The translations under genes were made by a program, and so were the position numbers. From DATMER01 sp963741305 (GTDB lineage Bacteria > Acidobacteriota > Thermoanaerobaculia > Multivoradales > UBA5704): a stretch of 64,000 bases of DNA. Position 1 is the stretch's first letter. Each line of letters begins with the position of its first letter. Below the pieces are notes generated by a model. That model was not told where the DNA came from and did no database searches. It saw nothing but the letters and a program-made list of their open reading frames with translations. This document shows, piece after piece, positions 36,426-45,078 of the stretch. The DNA lies in NCBI GenBank assembly GCA_963741305.1, contig CAVUHL010000003.1, forward strand, positions 3,720,001 to 3,784,000. The letters are read 5' to 3'.

Positions 36426-37222
36426 CAGAAGCCGGGCATGCCGCCCATGCCGGGCATGCCGCCGCCCATGCCCATGCCACCCATGTCCCCAGCGCGAGAA
36501 GGATCGAGGGCACTGATCTTCTGGCGCGCCTCCTGTGCGTAGGGCGACTGCGGGAACTCGTCGAGGATCCGCTGATAGCTCTGGACCGCCTCCTGCGTCT
36601 TGCCGAGCTGCTCCTGGGTGGTGGCCAGCTCGTTCAGGATGACGTCCATGGGCAGGGGCGGCTCGGCCTCGTCCAGCATGGTGGTCAGCGTCTGGACGAC
36701 CTCCTGGCCCTTGCCCTGGCTGCGGTCGAGGCGGAGGAGGTTGACCCGGGTCTCGCCGGCCAGCAGGTGTTCGCCATGCTCGTCGAGGAAGTCGTTCCAG
36801 AGCTCGCGGGCGCGGTCGGGCTGGTTCTCCGCCATGGCGATCTGGGCCAGGTAGACCGAGGCGATGTCGCCGGCCACGGTCGAGCCGTGCTTCTCGTACA
36901 GATCCTGGAAGAGCGCCTTGGCCTTGGTCTGCCGGGCCGCCTCGTCCGCGAAGGCCGGGCTCAGCGGATCGTCCGGCTTGGGAGCGGCCGGATCGATCGG
37001 GGCCTGGTAGACCGCGATCGCGCGCGCCAGGGCCGTATTGGCCTTGTCGGCCTGGCTGCCGCGGTACATGTAGAAGAGCCCGGCGAGGATAGCCAAGGCC
37101 AGCACCGCGCCGGCCGCGATGAGGATGGTCCTCCCATGGCTCTCCGCATAGTCATAGCCCTTCCCGAGAGCCGTGGAGAGCTCGTTGCGCTTCATATCCT
37201 GACGGGTCAGACGCTGGTTCAT
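36425..37222 (-). CDS. YfgM-like membrane-anchored TPR protein with Gly/Met tail
   Basis: 265 residues from the ATG at 37222 (GGAGAG nine bases upstream). A single TM helix (about 36-55, AGAVLALAILAGLFYMY) follows a short cytoplasmic end. The periplasmic part is TPR-like (about 95-235), as in YfgM, which helps chaperone exported proteins. The last 20 residues are Gly/Met-rich, MGGMGMGGGMPGM type, which is unusual and GroEL-tail-like. Transcription continues into deoA. Confidence 0.75.
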   Translation of the reverse strand: MNQRLTRQDMKRNELSTALGKGYDYAESHGRTILIAAGAVLALAILAGLFYMYRGSQADKANTALARAIAVYQAPIDPAAPKPDDPLSPAFADEAARQTKAKALFQDLYEKHGSTVAGDIASVYLAQIAMAENQPDRARELWNDFLDEHGEHLLAGETRVNLLRLDRSQGKGQEVVQTLTTMLDEAEPPLPMDVILNELATTQEQLGKTQEAVQSYQRILDEFPQSPYAQEARQKISALDPSRAGDMGGMGMGGGMPGMGGMPGF

Positions 37223-37291
37223 CGAACAACTCTCCAAAAAAGCCCGGAATGGGTACCTGTCGAAAGGGAACAGGGCCGAAAATCAAAGGAC

Positions 37292-37368
37292 TGGTGCGGC
37301 TAGGAGGACTCGAACCCCCGACCAAGAGTTTAGGAAACTCCTGCTCTGTCCACCTGAGCTATAGCCGC
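37292..37368 (-). tRNA. tRNA-Arg(CCU)
   Basis: On the minus strand a full cloverleaf can be drawn: acceptor GCGGCTA/TAGCCGC, D arm GCTC...GAGC, anticodon stem GGAGT/ACTCT with loop TTCCTAA (anticodon CCT, read CCU), and T arm GGGGG TTCGAGT CCTCC. CCA is encoded, at 37292-37294. It reads AGG codons. It lies between apt and the YfgM-like gene in the same direction. Confidence 0.93.
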
Positions 37369-37394
37369 AGGCGCCGCGGATTATAACCTACCCC

Positions 37395-37910
37395 TCAATA
37401 CTGGATGAGAGACTCCACTTTGTAGTCCGTCAGCTTCTCCCGGCAAGGGAGGAAAGTCAGCTCGACGATGAAGCCCATGCCGGCCACAACGCCGCCAAGG
37501 GACTCCACCAGCTTCGCCGCGGCCAGGGCAGTCCCGCCGGTCGCCACCAAGTCGTCCACGATCAGGACGTTCTCCCCCGGCTTGACCGCGTCATTGTGCA
37601 TCTCCACCGAGTCCGAGCCGTACTCCAGGTCGTAAGACTGGCGGATCGTCTTGTACGGGAGCTTCCCCGGCTTGCGCACCGGCACGAAGCCCGCGTTCAG
37701 GTTGTAGGCCACGATCGGCCCGAACATGAAGCCGCGGGACTCGATGGCGGCCACCTTGTCGATGCTCCTCTCCGAAAACATCCAGACGAAGCGGTCGACC
37801 GTCTTGCGCAGCGCCAGAGGGTTCTCCAGCAGCGTCGTGATGTCATAGAAGTTGATCCCCGGCTTGGGGAAGTCGGGCACCTCGCGGATGTACTGCTTCA
37901 AATCGTCCAT
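37395..37910 (-). CDS. apt: Adenine phosphoribosyltransferase
   Basis: 171 residues, standard length. It makes AMP from adenine and PRPP. The PRPP-binding loop VLIVDDLVATGGTA (about 117-130) and FPKPGINFYDIT, ESRGF and RKPGKLPYKT are typical. ATG at 37910. With mtnP, which releases adenine from methylthioadenosine, and deoA nearby, this is a salvage neighbourhood. Confidence 0.96.
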   Translation of the reverse strand: MDDLKQYIREVPDFPKPGINFYDITTLLENPLALRKTVDRFVWMFSERSIDKVAAIESRGFMFGPIVAYNLNAGFVPVRKPGKLPYKTIRQSYDLEYGSDSVEMHNDAVKPGENVLIVDDLVATGGTALAAAKLVESLGGVVAGMGFIVELTFLPCREKLTDYKVESLIQY

Positions 37911-37937
37911 GCTCTCCTCCGAGCCCGCATCCGCGGG

Positions 37938-38228
37938 CTAGCGGTCGATGTCAAACCGGTCCCAATCCATAGGGACAGGCATCGGCTCTTCGTCCAGTCC
38001 GGAGACCCGCGCACCGGGCGGACCCTCCAGCACCCTCTTCTTGAAGTGCTCCAAGACCCCGGCAAGCGCGACAGCCTCGATCTCGACGGCGCCGTCCGGC
38101 AGGTTGCGCACCTTGCCTGCCACCCCCAGCTCCCGCGCCGCGTTGCGGGTGAACCAGCGGAAGCCGACCCCCTGCACGCGGCCCCGGACCCGCCAGCGGA
38201 CGCCGATCCGGCCTTCCGCGTCCATCAT
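37938..38228 (-). CDS. acyP: Acylphosphatase
   Basis: 96 residues. Hydrolyses acyl phosphates. The conserved Arg (GRVQGVGFRWFTR, about 24) and Asn (GKVRNLPDGAVEIEA, about 42) of the active site are present. TGATG overlap with pcm. Residues 1-10 before the core are short and charged. High confidence from the motif. Confidence 0.93.
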   Translation of the reverse strand: MMDAEGRIGVRWRVRGRVQGVGFRWFTRNAARELGVAGKVRNLPDGAVEIEAVALAGVLEHFKKRVLEGPPGARVSGLDEEPMPVPMDWDRFDIDR

Positions 38229-38881
38229 CAGCGCTCATTCTTCCAGCCATGGCGGCCGAGCAGGGGGACGAAGGCGACTTCCTCGCCCTCGCGCCGCCGC
38301 ATCTCGCCGCGCGCCGACTTGCGGTAGATCACCAGCTTCTGGGACTGGATCTGCCCCTCCGGCACCACCAGGACCCCGCCCGGCGCGAGCTGCCCGAGCA
38401 GCGGCTCCGGCACCTTGGGCGCCCCCGCCGTGACCAGGATGCGGTCGTACGGAGCCCACTCGCTCCAGCCGACCGTGCCGTCGAAGATCTGGATCTTGAC
38501 GTTGTCGAGCCCGAGCTGCCGCATCCTCGGGATCGCCAGCTGCGCCAGCTCGGGGATGCGCTCCAGGCTGTAGACCCGCCGCGCCAGGTGGGCGAGGACC
38601 GCGGTCTGGTAGCCGGAGCCCGTCCCGATCTCCAGCACCGAGGACTCCGGCTTGACCTCCAGCAGCTCGGTCATCTTCGCCACGATGTACGGCTGCGAGA
38701 TCGTCTGCGCCGATCCGATGGGCAGCGCGTGGTCGCCGTACGACTGGTTCCGCAGGTGATCCTTCACGAACAGGTGGCGCGGCACCTTGCGCAAGGCGGC
38801 CAGCACGCGCTCGTCCGTGACCCCCTTCGAGGCGATCAACTGGACCATGCGCTCCCGTTGGTGCGCGTGCGGGTCGTTCAT
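38228..38881 (-). CDS. pcm: Protein-L-isoaspartate O-methyltransferase
   Basis: 217 residues. Repairs isoaspartyl residues using SAM. Motif I is VLEIGTGSGYQTAVLA (about 82-97), with GDHALPIGSAQTISQPYIV before it. It starts four bases after the surE stop; surE-pcm pairing is common in Gram-negatives. ATG at 38881. Confidence 0.95.
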   Translation of the reverse strand: MNDPHAHQRERMVQLIASKGVTDERVLAALRKVPRHLFVKDHLRNQSYGDHALPIGSAQTISQPYIVAKMTELLEVKPESSVLEIGTGSGYQTAVLAHLARRVYSLERIPELAQLAIPRMRQLGLDNVKIQIFDGTVGWSEWAPYDRILVTAGAPKVPEPLLGQLAPGGVLVVPEGQIQSQKLVIYRKSARGEMRRREGEEVAFVPLLGRHGWKNER

Positions 38882-38884
38882 CGG

Positions 38885-39661
38885 TCAATCGGCCGGAGAT
38901 GCAGGAGGAACGGCCAGGTGCTCCAGCTCGTCGCGCAGGTGGCCGAAGCTCTCGAGGCCCGGATAGTACGTGAGGTCCAGGTGGAGCGGGGTCACGGAGA
39001 TCCGGCCCTGGGAGACCGCGCCGTAGTCCGTGCCCTCGGCGGCATGCCACTGCGGCACGCCGGCGATCCAGTAGTACTTGCGCCCTCGGGGGTCGACATT
39101 CTCGATGATCGACTGCTGGTAGGTCCGCCGGCCGAGCTTGGTGAAGCTGATGCCTTTCACCTCTCCCGCCGGCACGTTTACGTTGAGCAGCAGGTCCTTG
39201 GGCAGTTCCTGGCCGAGCAGCATCTTGATCATGCGCCCGGCGAAGCTCGCCGCCGGCTCGAAGGAGAAGCCCTCGGCGACCTCCTGGCTGAAAGCCACGG
39301 AGGGGATGCCCAGGAGCGTCCCCTCGAACGTGGCGCTCACGGTACCCGAGTAGGTCACGTCGTCGCCCAGGTTGAGCCCGAAGTTGATGCCGGAGCAGAC
39401 CAGGTCCGGCGGGTTGTCCTTGAGCAGGTAGAGCACGCCCAGGTTGACGCAGTCGGTGGGCGTGCCGTCCACGGCGTACCGGCGCTCGTCCATGCGCTGC
39501 ATGCGCAGGGGGCGGCTCAGGGTGAGGGCATGCCCCATCGCGCTCTGCTCGCGGTCGGGCGCCACCACCCAGACCTCCGCCAGGTCGCTCAGGGCGGAGG
39601 CGAGGAGCTTGATCCCCTCGGAGAAGATGCCGTCGTCGTTGGTGACCAGAATCCGCTTCAA
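38885..39661 (-). CDS. surE: 5'/3'-nucleotidase SurE
   Basis: 258 residues. NDDG (8-11) metal-binding motif and SAMGHALTLSRPL, TDCVNLGVLYLL, SGINFGLNLG motifs are all seen. It removes phosphate from nucleoside monophosphates. The start is a TTG at 39661 with AGGAGG upstream; there is no ATG option in frame. mtnP ends nine bases earlier. Confidence 0.95.
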   Translation of the reverse strand: MKRILVTNDDGIFSEGIKLLASALSDLAEVWVVAPDREQSAMGHALTLSRPLRMQRMDERRYAVDGTPTDCVNLGVLYLLKDNPPDLVCSGINFGLNLGDDVTYSGTVSATFEGTLLGIPSVAFSQEVAEGFSFEPAASFAGRMIKMLLGQELPKDLLLNVNVPAGEVKGISFTKLGRRTYQQSIIENVDPRGRKYYWIAGVPQWHAAEGTDYGAVSQGRISVTPLHLDLTYYPGLESFGHLRDELEHLAVPPASPAD

Positions 39662-39669
39662 ACAACCTC

Positions 39670-40545
39670 CTACGAAGACGGAATGTACTTGCCGACCAGG
39701 GGGGCCAGGGCCCGGAGCGTCTCGGCAGGGATCTTGGAGCGCTCGGTGATCAGGGCGTACTTGAGCGCCTCGCCGCAGCCGCAGGTGCGGGCGTCGTCGT
39801 CGGCCACCCGCTTGAGGATCTCGCGGATTACGCGCTGGGACATGGCCACGTTCGCCATCACCACCTGCATCACCGCTTCGCCGGAGACGGCCTCCTCGGT
39901 CTCGTGCCAGCAGTCGTAGTCGGTGACCATGGAGAGAGTCGCGTAGCAGATCTCGGCCTCGCGGGCGAGCCGCGCCTCGGTGAAGTTGGTCATGCCGATG
40001 ACGTCAAAGCCATGGTGGCGATACGTCTCGGATTCGGCCCGGGTCGAGAACTGGGGGCCTTCCATGTTGACGTAGACGCCGCCCCGATGGGTGGTGGCGC
40101 CCGCGGCGCGGCAGGCTTCCACGAACGGATCGATCAGGCGCGGGCAGACCGGCTTGGCGAGCGAGGTGTGAGCCACCAGGCCATTGCCGAAGAAGGTGTC
40201 CTGCCGGTGCCGGGTGCGGTCGTAGAACTGGTCGGGCACGACGATGTCCGTCGGCTTGTACTCCAGCTTCAAGGAACCGACGGCGGAGACCGAGATGAGC
40301 TGCTCGACGCCCAGGACCTTGAAGCCATAGATGTTGGCGCGGTAGTTGAGCTCGGTCGGCGTCAGGCGGTGCCCGCGGCCATGACGGGGCAGGAAGGCGA
40401 TCTGCCGCCCGTCCAGCTCGCCGATGATGTAGATGTCGGAAGGATCGCCGAAGGGCGTCTCGATGCGCCGCTCCTCGCGGACCACCAGGCCCTCCATCTG
40501 ATACAGGCCGGACCCTCCGACCACACCGATACGCACATCACTCAT
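39670..40545 (-). CDS. mtnP: S-methyl-5'-thioadenosine phosphorylase
   Basis: 291 residues from the ATG at 40545 (AGGAGGAGC upstream). It phosphorolyses methylthioadenosine to adenine. GVVGGSGLYQM, RHGRGHRLTPTELNYRAN, GVYVNMEGPQFSTRAES and TNFTEARLAREAEICYA are MTAP-type. Start of the run mtnP-surE-pcm-acyP-apt. Confidence 0.93.
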   Translation of the reverse strand: MSDVRIGVVGGSGLYQMEGLVVREERRIETPFGDPSDIYIIGELDGRQIAFLPRHGRGHRLTPTELNYRANIYGFKVLGVEQLISVSAVGSLKLEYKPTDIVVPDQFYDRTRHRQDTFFGNGLVAHTSLAKPVCPRLIDPFVEACRAAGATTHRGGVYVNMEGPQFSTRAESETYRHHGFDVIGMTNFTEARLAREAEICYATLSMVTDYDCWHETEEAVSGEAVMQVVMANVAMSQRVIREILKRVADDDARTCGCGEALKYALITERSKIPAETLRALAPLVGKYIPSS

Positions 40546-40614
40546 CGCAAAGCTCCTCCTTGATAGGGAAATCACTGCCGTCCAGCCGAGCCGGCGGGAG
40601 AGTCTAGCAGATGG

Positions 40615-40658
40615 CCGAGCCGTCTCCCTCCGGTCGGGCGGAGGGAGAACCGGCTCGG
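40615..40658 (-). terminator. Strong hairpin after the Cys-rich peptide gene
   Basis: TCTCCCTCCG (40623-40632) pairs perfectly with CGGAGGGAGA (40639-40648) around a six-base loop. The flanking CCGAGCC/GGCTCGG extends the stem. It lies just behind the stop of the Cys-rich gene and before mtnP. No clear T-run follows, so factor-independent termination is possible but not certain. Confidence 0.5.
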
Positions 40659-40677
40659 GGTCAGAGCAGAGCCAGGT

Positions 40678-40983
40678 TCAGCAGACGCAGTTGCAGGAGC
40701 CCGTGCAGCTCGGGGCATTGCAGGCGCCGAACTGGAAGCCGCAAGGGAGACAGCTCTCCCGGCAAGCCTGGCGCGCCGCCGAACACTGCTCCTTCGTGCA
40801 CCAAGTAGAGCTCGGCTGCGCCTCGGGACCGAAAAGAGCGAACTCGAAGAATGCCGGGACGGGAGCCGAGGCGGCGGATGTCACCGTCGCCACCGGGCAG
40901 AGCTCAGCGGCGGAAGCAGAGGCGGGAAAGGTCAACAGCAACGCCACAAGTCCGAGAAGGGCCAACAGGGCTTTGTTTTTCAC
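40678..40983 (-). CDS. Small secreted Cys-rich protein
   Basis: 101 residues. Signal peptide 1-26 (LLALLGLVALLLTFPASASA). The mature C-terminal half holds 11 Cys in about 40 residues, spaced C-x4-C-x6-C-x3-C-x2-C and ending SCTGSCNCVC, as in disulfide-rich or metal-binding peptides. The middle (about 30-60) has few charges and no Cys except one. ATG at 40983; AAGGAGG upstream. No family recognised. Confidence 0.75.
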   Translation of the reverse strand: MKNKALLALLGLVALLLTFPASASAAELCPVATVTSAASAPVPAFFEFALFGPEAQPSSTWCTKEQCSAARQACRESCLPCGFQFGACNAPSCTGSCNCVC

Positions 40984-41019
40984 GAAGACCTCCTTTGCGC
41001 GCGGATGCTACCACGCCCT

Positions 41020-41739
41020 TCAGCTCTCGCTCGGGAGGCCCTTGCGGTCCTGCAGGAGGGCTCGCAGGCGCGCAACCTCGGCCTCGGCCGACTCAGCCCG
41101 CTGACTCGCGGCCTCGGCCAGCGTGGGGACCAGACCGCCATCCGGGGCAAAAAGCCGTGCCCAGGTGGTCTCCTCGCCTTCCACGGTACCCTGCCAGAGT
41201 CCGAGATCCAGCCCGAGAACCTCGCTCCGCAACCGTCCTTGGGCATCGGGCCGGATCGGCTGATAGAGGTCGCCGGCCAGCCGGAAGCCCTCCAGCTTCG
41301 CGGAGTCCAGGTCGTAAAGGAAGTAGTCCCGGGTTCGGAACACCCGGGAGTAGAGCTTCATCTTGTCGTTGCGGTCGATCTTCTCGGTCGACGGGGAGAG
41401 GATCTCCACGATCAGGTCTGGCAGGCGGCCCCCCTCCTCCCAGGAAACCCAGGCCTTGCGCTCTTCCTTCCTCGGCGCCACGTGGTCGACGAAGAAGACG
41501 TCCGGTCCACGGAAGTAACGCCGGCCCGCCGCCACGTCCCGGGCCTGCTCCACCGAGTAGTACACGAACATGTCGCCGCTGGTGAAGAAATCCTCCCGGC
41601 CGTGCGCCGCCATGGCTTGGCGGATCACGTCGATCAGCAGGTTCATCTGGATGCGATTCCGGTGGCCGTCCAAGGGTATCCCGTCGCTATAGACGAGCTC
41701 GAAGGGAAGGTCGAGCGCCTTGACGGCTGGCTGGCTCAT
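41020..41739 (-). CDS. Uma2 family endonuclease (DUF820)
   Basis: 239 residues. PD-(D/E)xK-like core: RGPDVFFVDHV, then LPDLIVEILSPSTEKIDRNDKMKLY, with the Asp/Glu and Lys of the fold, and YFLYDLDSAKLEGF. The C-terminal 40 residues are a coiled coil (ASQRAESAEAEVARLRALL). These proteins are common accessory genes whose target is unknown. A Cys-rich gene lies 37 bases downstream. Confidence 0.85.
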   Translation of the reverse strand: MSQPAVKALDLPFELVYSDGIPLDGHRNRIQMNLLIDVIRQAMAAHGREDFFTSGDMFVYYSVEQARDVAAGRRYFRGPDVFFVDHVAPRKEERKAWVSWEEGGRLPDLIVEILSPSTEKIDRNDKMKLYSRVFRTRDYFLYDLDSAKLEGFRLAGDLYQPIRPDAQGRLRSEVLGLDLGLWQGTVEGEETTWARLFAPDGGLVPTLAEAASQRAESAEAEVARLRALLQDRKGLPSES

Positions 41740-42144
41740 GTCATTCTCCCGTCGGAGTCGTTCCGGGCCGGAACTTTATTGCATCTTGCCGCGAAACGGA
41801 AGAGCGCGCCCCCCTGCCGTTTCCTCTGGAGAGGATAGCACGGCCGTTCTCAGCCTCACGTCCGCTGGAGGCGCCTCCCCACCTTCCCTGATGCGCCAGC
41901 TGCCAACCAACCAGCCGGCCCGTTGGGCCGGGTGGCGGCCACCAACACCGAAAGGGATTTTTTTCACAGGCCCTGGAGACTTGATCTGGCTCCTACCGGC
42001 TCCGCGCTGCGACAGCCAAGCCCGCGAAGTGATGGTGCTCACCCAGCCGCGGCGGCTTCCCTGTGGTTTCGATGGGCAGGCGACCTGCGAGGTGGAGGCG
42101 CGCAAGCGCGAGCATCGCGAGGTCTGTCGCTGATCAAGCCTCTC
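41740..42144. other. Gap without a recognisable gene
   Basis: About 405 bases between the Uma2 gene and the UPF0175 gene. Open frames in both directions are short and lack domains. A hairpin (CCGGCCC, loop GTT, GGGCCGG, 41915-41931) and a run of seven T at about 41957 are seen, too far apart for a classic terminator. If the UPF0175 gene had a PIN partner it would lie here; none is visible. Confidence 0.5.
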
Positions 42145-42396
42145 TCATTCATGCTGTAGCTCCTCGCGAAGCTCCTCGATTGTCATCTGGATGGCGGGAA
42201 TCTTCCGGCGGCCGAGCTCCTCAAGAAACTCGGCACGACTCAGCCCGGCGATCTCGGCGCCCATCCCTTGAGAGACCATCCCCTGGGAGTACCAGTGGCA
42301 AGCGGCCGCGAGCCGCATCTCGGCAGCAAACCCCTCAGGGTCCTTCCGAAGAGCTGAGAAAACGGTGGGGGAAAAATCGAAGACGACTTGGGGCAT
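42145..42396 (-). CDS. UPF0175 family antitoxin-like protein
   Basis: 83 residues, ATG 42396; GTG 42399 is also possible with GGAGG upstream. The UPF0175 core is VVFDFSPTVFSALRKDPEGFAAEMRLAAACHWYSQGM followed by GLSRAEFLEELGRRKIP, a helix-turn-helix-like antitoxin fold. Partners are usually PIN proteins of DUF3368; no such gene follows. Probably an orphan or remnant antitoxin. Confidence 0.8.
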   Translation of the reverse strand: MPQVVFDFSPTVFSALRKDPEGFAAEMRLAAACHWYSQGMVSQGMGAEIAGLSRAEFLEELGRRKIPAIQMTIEELREELQHE

Positions 42397-42500
42397 CACG
42401 CCTCCTCTCGCCGAATGCTAGCCCTTTTCGGGGTCCTCCCGCGATTTCCGTTGCCCTGATCCGCGCTGGCATCGTGGGGATGATTCTGGCGCTGCAAGCC

Positions 42501-42902
42501 GCTTGAACCGGCCCCACGTTCCTTGGAACCGTCCCAAGATCCTTGGATCGGCCCGAAGCTTCTTAGATCGGGTCCAAGCCTCTTAAATCCGGTCTAAGCT
42601 TCTTAGATCGGATCTAAGCTCCTTAAATCCGGCGCGAAGCCTCTTAGATCGGATCTAAGCCTCTTAAATCCGGTCCAAGCCTCTTAGATCGGCCCTAAGC
42701 TTCTTAGATCGGATCTAAGCTCCTTAAATCCGGCGCGAGGCCTCTTAGATCGGATCTAAGCCTCTTAGATTGGTCCTAAGCTTCTTAGATCGGATCTAAG
42801 CCGCTTAAATCGGCCCAGAGCTTCTTAGGACGGCTCCAAGCTCCTTGAATCCGGTCCAAGCTTCTTGGATCGAGTCGAAGCCCCTTGAATCGGCCCGGCG
42901 GC
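42501..42902 (-). repeat. Array of 20-bp dyad units, core CTTAGATC-G-GATCTAAG
   Basis: Twenty units of 20 bases (two of 21) fill 42501-42902. The most regular units contain a 17 bp inverted repeat, CTTAGATC, G, GATCTAAG, and others are degraded. Units 6-8 recur almost exactly as units 11-13, a five-unit higher-order repeat. It begins 20 bases behind the Gfo/Idh stop. No spacers, not CRISPR. Confidence 0.9.
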
Positions 42903-42921
42903 CGATTGCCCGGTCAGCGCT

Positions 42922-43815
42922 CTAGCGAATTGCCTCGACCACGGCCAGGGCCGTTTCCAGCGCGCGGCGGCCGGCGGCGCCGGTCACCAGGGGAGCTTTT
43001 TCTCCCCGGCAGGCTGTCACGAAGGCTTCGAGCTCGCGGAGCAGCGGCTCGGCTCGGGTCACGGGCAGGTCCGCGGGGAGGATCTTGCGGCCGCCGTCCC
43101 CCTCTTCCAGCCGGTAGCCGCGGATCTCCTGGGCGTGGTAGTCGAGCGAATAGTAACGACTCGGGAGGAAGGCGCGGAGCTTCCTCACCCTTTCGGAGGA
43201 AACCCGCGAGGCCGTCAGGTTCGCTACGCAGCCGGAGCCCAGCTCCACCCGGGCGTTGCAGATGTCCACCCTCGGCGAGAGGACGTTGATGCCCGTGGCG
43301 CGCACTTCCACCACCGGGCTTTGATCGAGCGCCTGCAGGATCTGGAGGTCGTGGATCATCAGGTCCAGGACTACGTCGACGTCGAGGCTGCGCGGGGAAA
43401 AGACCCCGAGGCGCTGCACTTCTACGAAGCGGGGCGGGGTGCCTACCCCGACCAATGCCTGCACTGCCGGGTTGTAGAACTCGACGTGCCCCACCGCCAA
43501 GATACGGTCTCCTTGAGCTTCCAAAAGACGGTCGGCTTCGGCCAGGCTGGAGGCGATCGGCTTCTCGATCAGGACGTGGACGCCCCGGCCGAGCAGCGCA
43601 CAGCCGATGTCGGCGTGGGCGACGGTGGGTGCCGCGACGACTGCGGCGTCGATCTCGCCGGCCAGGTCTTCCAGCCGTTCGAAGACGCGCACCCCGAGCT
43701 CCCCTGCCTTCGGGTCCGGATCGTGGACCCCCACCACCTCCACCCCGGGTAGGGAGGAAAGGATGCGCACGTGGTTCCGGCCCATGGCGCCGGTGCCCAC
43801 CACGGCGACGCGCAG
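42922..43815 (-). CDS. Gfo/Idh/MocA oxidoreductase, GnnA-like by context
   Basis: 297 residues from a CTG at 43815 (LRVAVVGTGAMGRN), since the NAD-binding strand begins there; the first GTG is at 43803. GTGAMGRNHVRIL is the Rossmann loop, EKPIASSLAEADRLL the catalytic EKP motif. It follows lpxA directly. In other bacteria an lpxA-linked Gfo/Idh protein (GnnA) oxidises UDP-GlcNAc for diamino lipid A; the aminotransferase GnnB is not seen here. The substrate is inferred only. Confidence 0.82.
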   Translation of the reverse strand: MRVAVVGTGAMGRNHVRILSSLPGVEVVGVHDPDPKAGELGVRVFERLEDLAGEIDAAVVAAPTVAHADIGCALLGRGVHVLIEKPIASSLAEADRLLEAQGDRILAVGHVEFYNPAVQALVGVGTPPRFVEVQRLGVFSPRSLDVDVVLDLMIHDLQILQALDQSPVVEVRATGINVLSPRVDICNARVELGSGCVANLTASRVSSERVRKLRAFLPSRYYSLDYHAQEIRGYRLEEGDGGRKILPADLPVTRAEPLLRELEAFVTACRGEKAPLVTGAAGRRALETALAVVEAIR

Positions 43816-43816
43816 G

Positions 43817-44635
43817 TTACTCAGCGTCGCCCCCTGTCCGGCCGCCGCGGGGCTTGGACTTGTGGACCCCGCGCTTGGCGGTCTCGATGAAGTCCACCAG
43901 GTAATCGACTGCCGGATCGCCAGCCAGCTCGCCTTTGATCTTCTCCAGTGCCTGGGCCGTGTTCAGGCCGGAGCGCACCAGCAGGCGCAGGGTCTGGTCG
44001 AGGCGTCGGATGCTGTCCGGCTCGAAACCCTTGCGCTTGAGGCCGATCGAGTTGAGGCCGTAGAAGGCCGGCTTCAAGCCCACGGTCTTCGAGAACGGCA
44101 GCGCATCCATGGTGATGACGCTGTAGCCTCCGACGTAGGCGTGGCGCCCCACCCGGCAGAACTGGTGCACCGAGGTGAAGGCCGAGATCGTGGCGTCGTC
44201 GTGGACCTCGACGTGCCCGGCGAGCGTGGCATTGTTGGCGAAGATCGTGCGGCTCCCTACCTGGCAGTCGTGGGCCACGTGGGTATAGGCCATGAAGAGG
44301 TTGTCGCTGCCGATTCGGGTGATCCCGCCACCCTTGGCCGTGCCGCGATGGATCGTGCACAGCTCCCTGAACTGGTTGCGGTCCCCGATCTCCAACCAGA
44401 CTTCCTCGCCCTGGAACTTCAGATCCTGCGGCTCGAAGCCGATGCAGGCCTGGGGATGGATCCGGTTCTCGCGGCCAATTCGAGCCGGGCCATAGACCTG
44501 GGCTCCGGCGCCGATCTCCGTGCCGTCGCCGATCTCGACGTTTTCGCCGATCACAGCGAAGGGACCGACCCGCACCCCCTCGCCGAGCTTCGCGCCGGGG
44601 TCGACTTGGGCCGAAGGATGAACGAATCCGTTCAT
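43817..44635 (-). CDS. lpxA: UDP-N-acetylglucosamine O-acyltransferase
   Basis: 272 residues. First step of lipid A synthesis. Left-handed beta helix of hexapeptide repeats (VHPSAQVDPGAKLGEGVRVG onwards), catalytic His in YTHVAHDC, C-terminal helical part from about 195. ATG 44635 overlaps the fabZ stop (ATGA). Part of lpxD-fabZ-lpxA, the common order. Confidence 0.95.
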   Translation of the reverse strand: MNGFVHPSAQVDPGAKLGEGVRVGPFAVIGENVEIGDGTEIGAGAQVYGPARIGRENRIHPQACIGFEPQDLKFQGEEVWLEIGDRNQFRELCTIHRGTAKGGGITRIGSDNLFMAYTHVAHDCQVGSRTIFANNATLAGHVEVHDDATISAFTSVHQFCRVGRHAYVGGYSVITMDALPFSKTVGLKPAFYGLNSIGLKRKGFEPDSIRRLDQTLRLLVRSGLNTAQALEKIKGELAGDPAVDYLVDFIETAKRGVHKSKPRGGRTGGDAE

Positions 44636-45078
44636 CGGTCCACCATGGCGGAGGAGATCACGGCCTCGGCGCAGAGCTGGCCGTCTACCGTGACCCTGCC
44701 CTTGAGCTTGGAGAAGGTGGAGCGCAGGCGCAGCACCTCCAGCTCGTAGCGCACCTGGTCCCCCGGGAACACCGGACGGCGGAACTTGGCCTCGTCGATA
44801 CCCGCGAAGTAGATCAGCTTCTTCGACCGGTCCGGGATGTCCTGGAGCAGGAGCAGGCCGCCCGCCTGCGCCATCCCCTCGATGAGCAGCACGCCCGGGA
44901 ACACCGGCCGGCCGGGGAAGTGGCCGGCGAAGATCGGCTCGTTGACGGTCACGTTCTTGATCGCCACGATCCGCTTCTGCGGCTCGATCTCGAGCACGCG
45001 GTCGACCAGCAGGATCGGATAGCGGTGCGGCAGCACCGACATGATCCACTCGATGTCCCATTTCGGGGTGTCAGTCAC
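44632..45078 (-). CDS. fabZ: 3-hydroxyacyl-ACP dehydratase FabZ
   Basis: 148 residues from a GTG at 45078 that overlaps the lpxD stop (GTGA). Hotdog fold with the active His and Glu in HFPGRPVFPGVLLIEGMAQ. LPHRYPILLVDRVLE and the end region RRPVFPGDQVRYELEVL are typical. It supplies unsaturated acyl-ACP and shares substrate pools with LpxA. Confidence 0.95.
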   Translation of the reverse strand: MTDTPKWDIEWIMSVLPHRYPILLVDRVLEIEPQKRIVAIKNVTVNEPIFAGHFPGRPVFPGVLLIEGMAQAGGLLLLQDIPDRSKKLIYFAGIDEAKFRRPVFPGDQVRYELEVLRLRSTFSKLKGRVTVDGQLCAEAVISSAMVDR

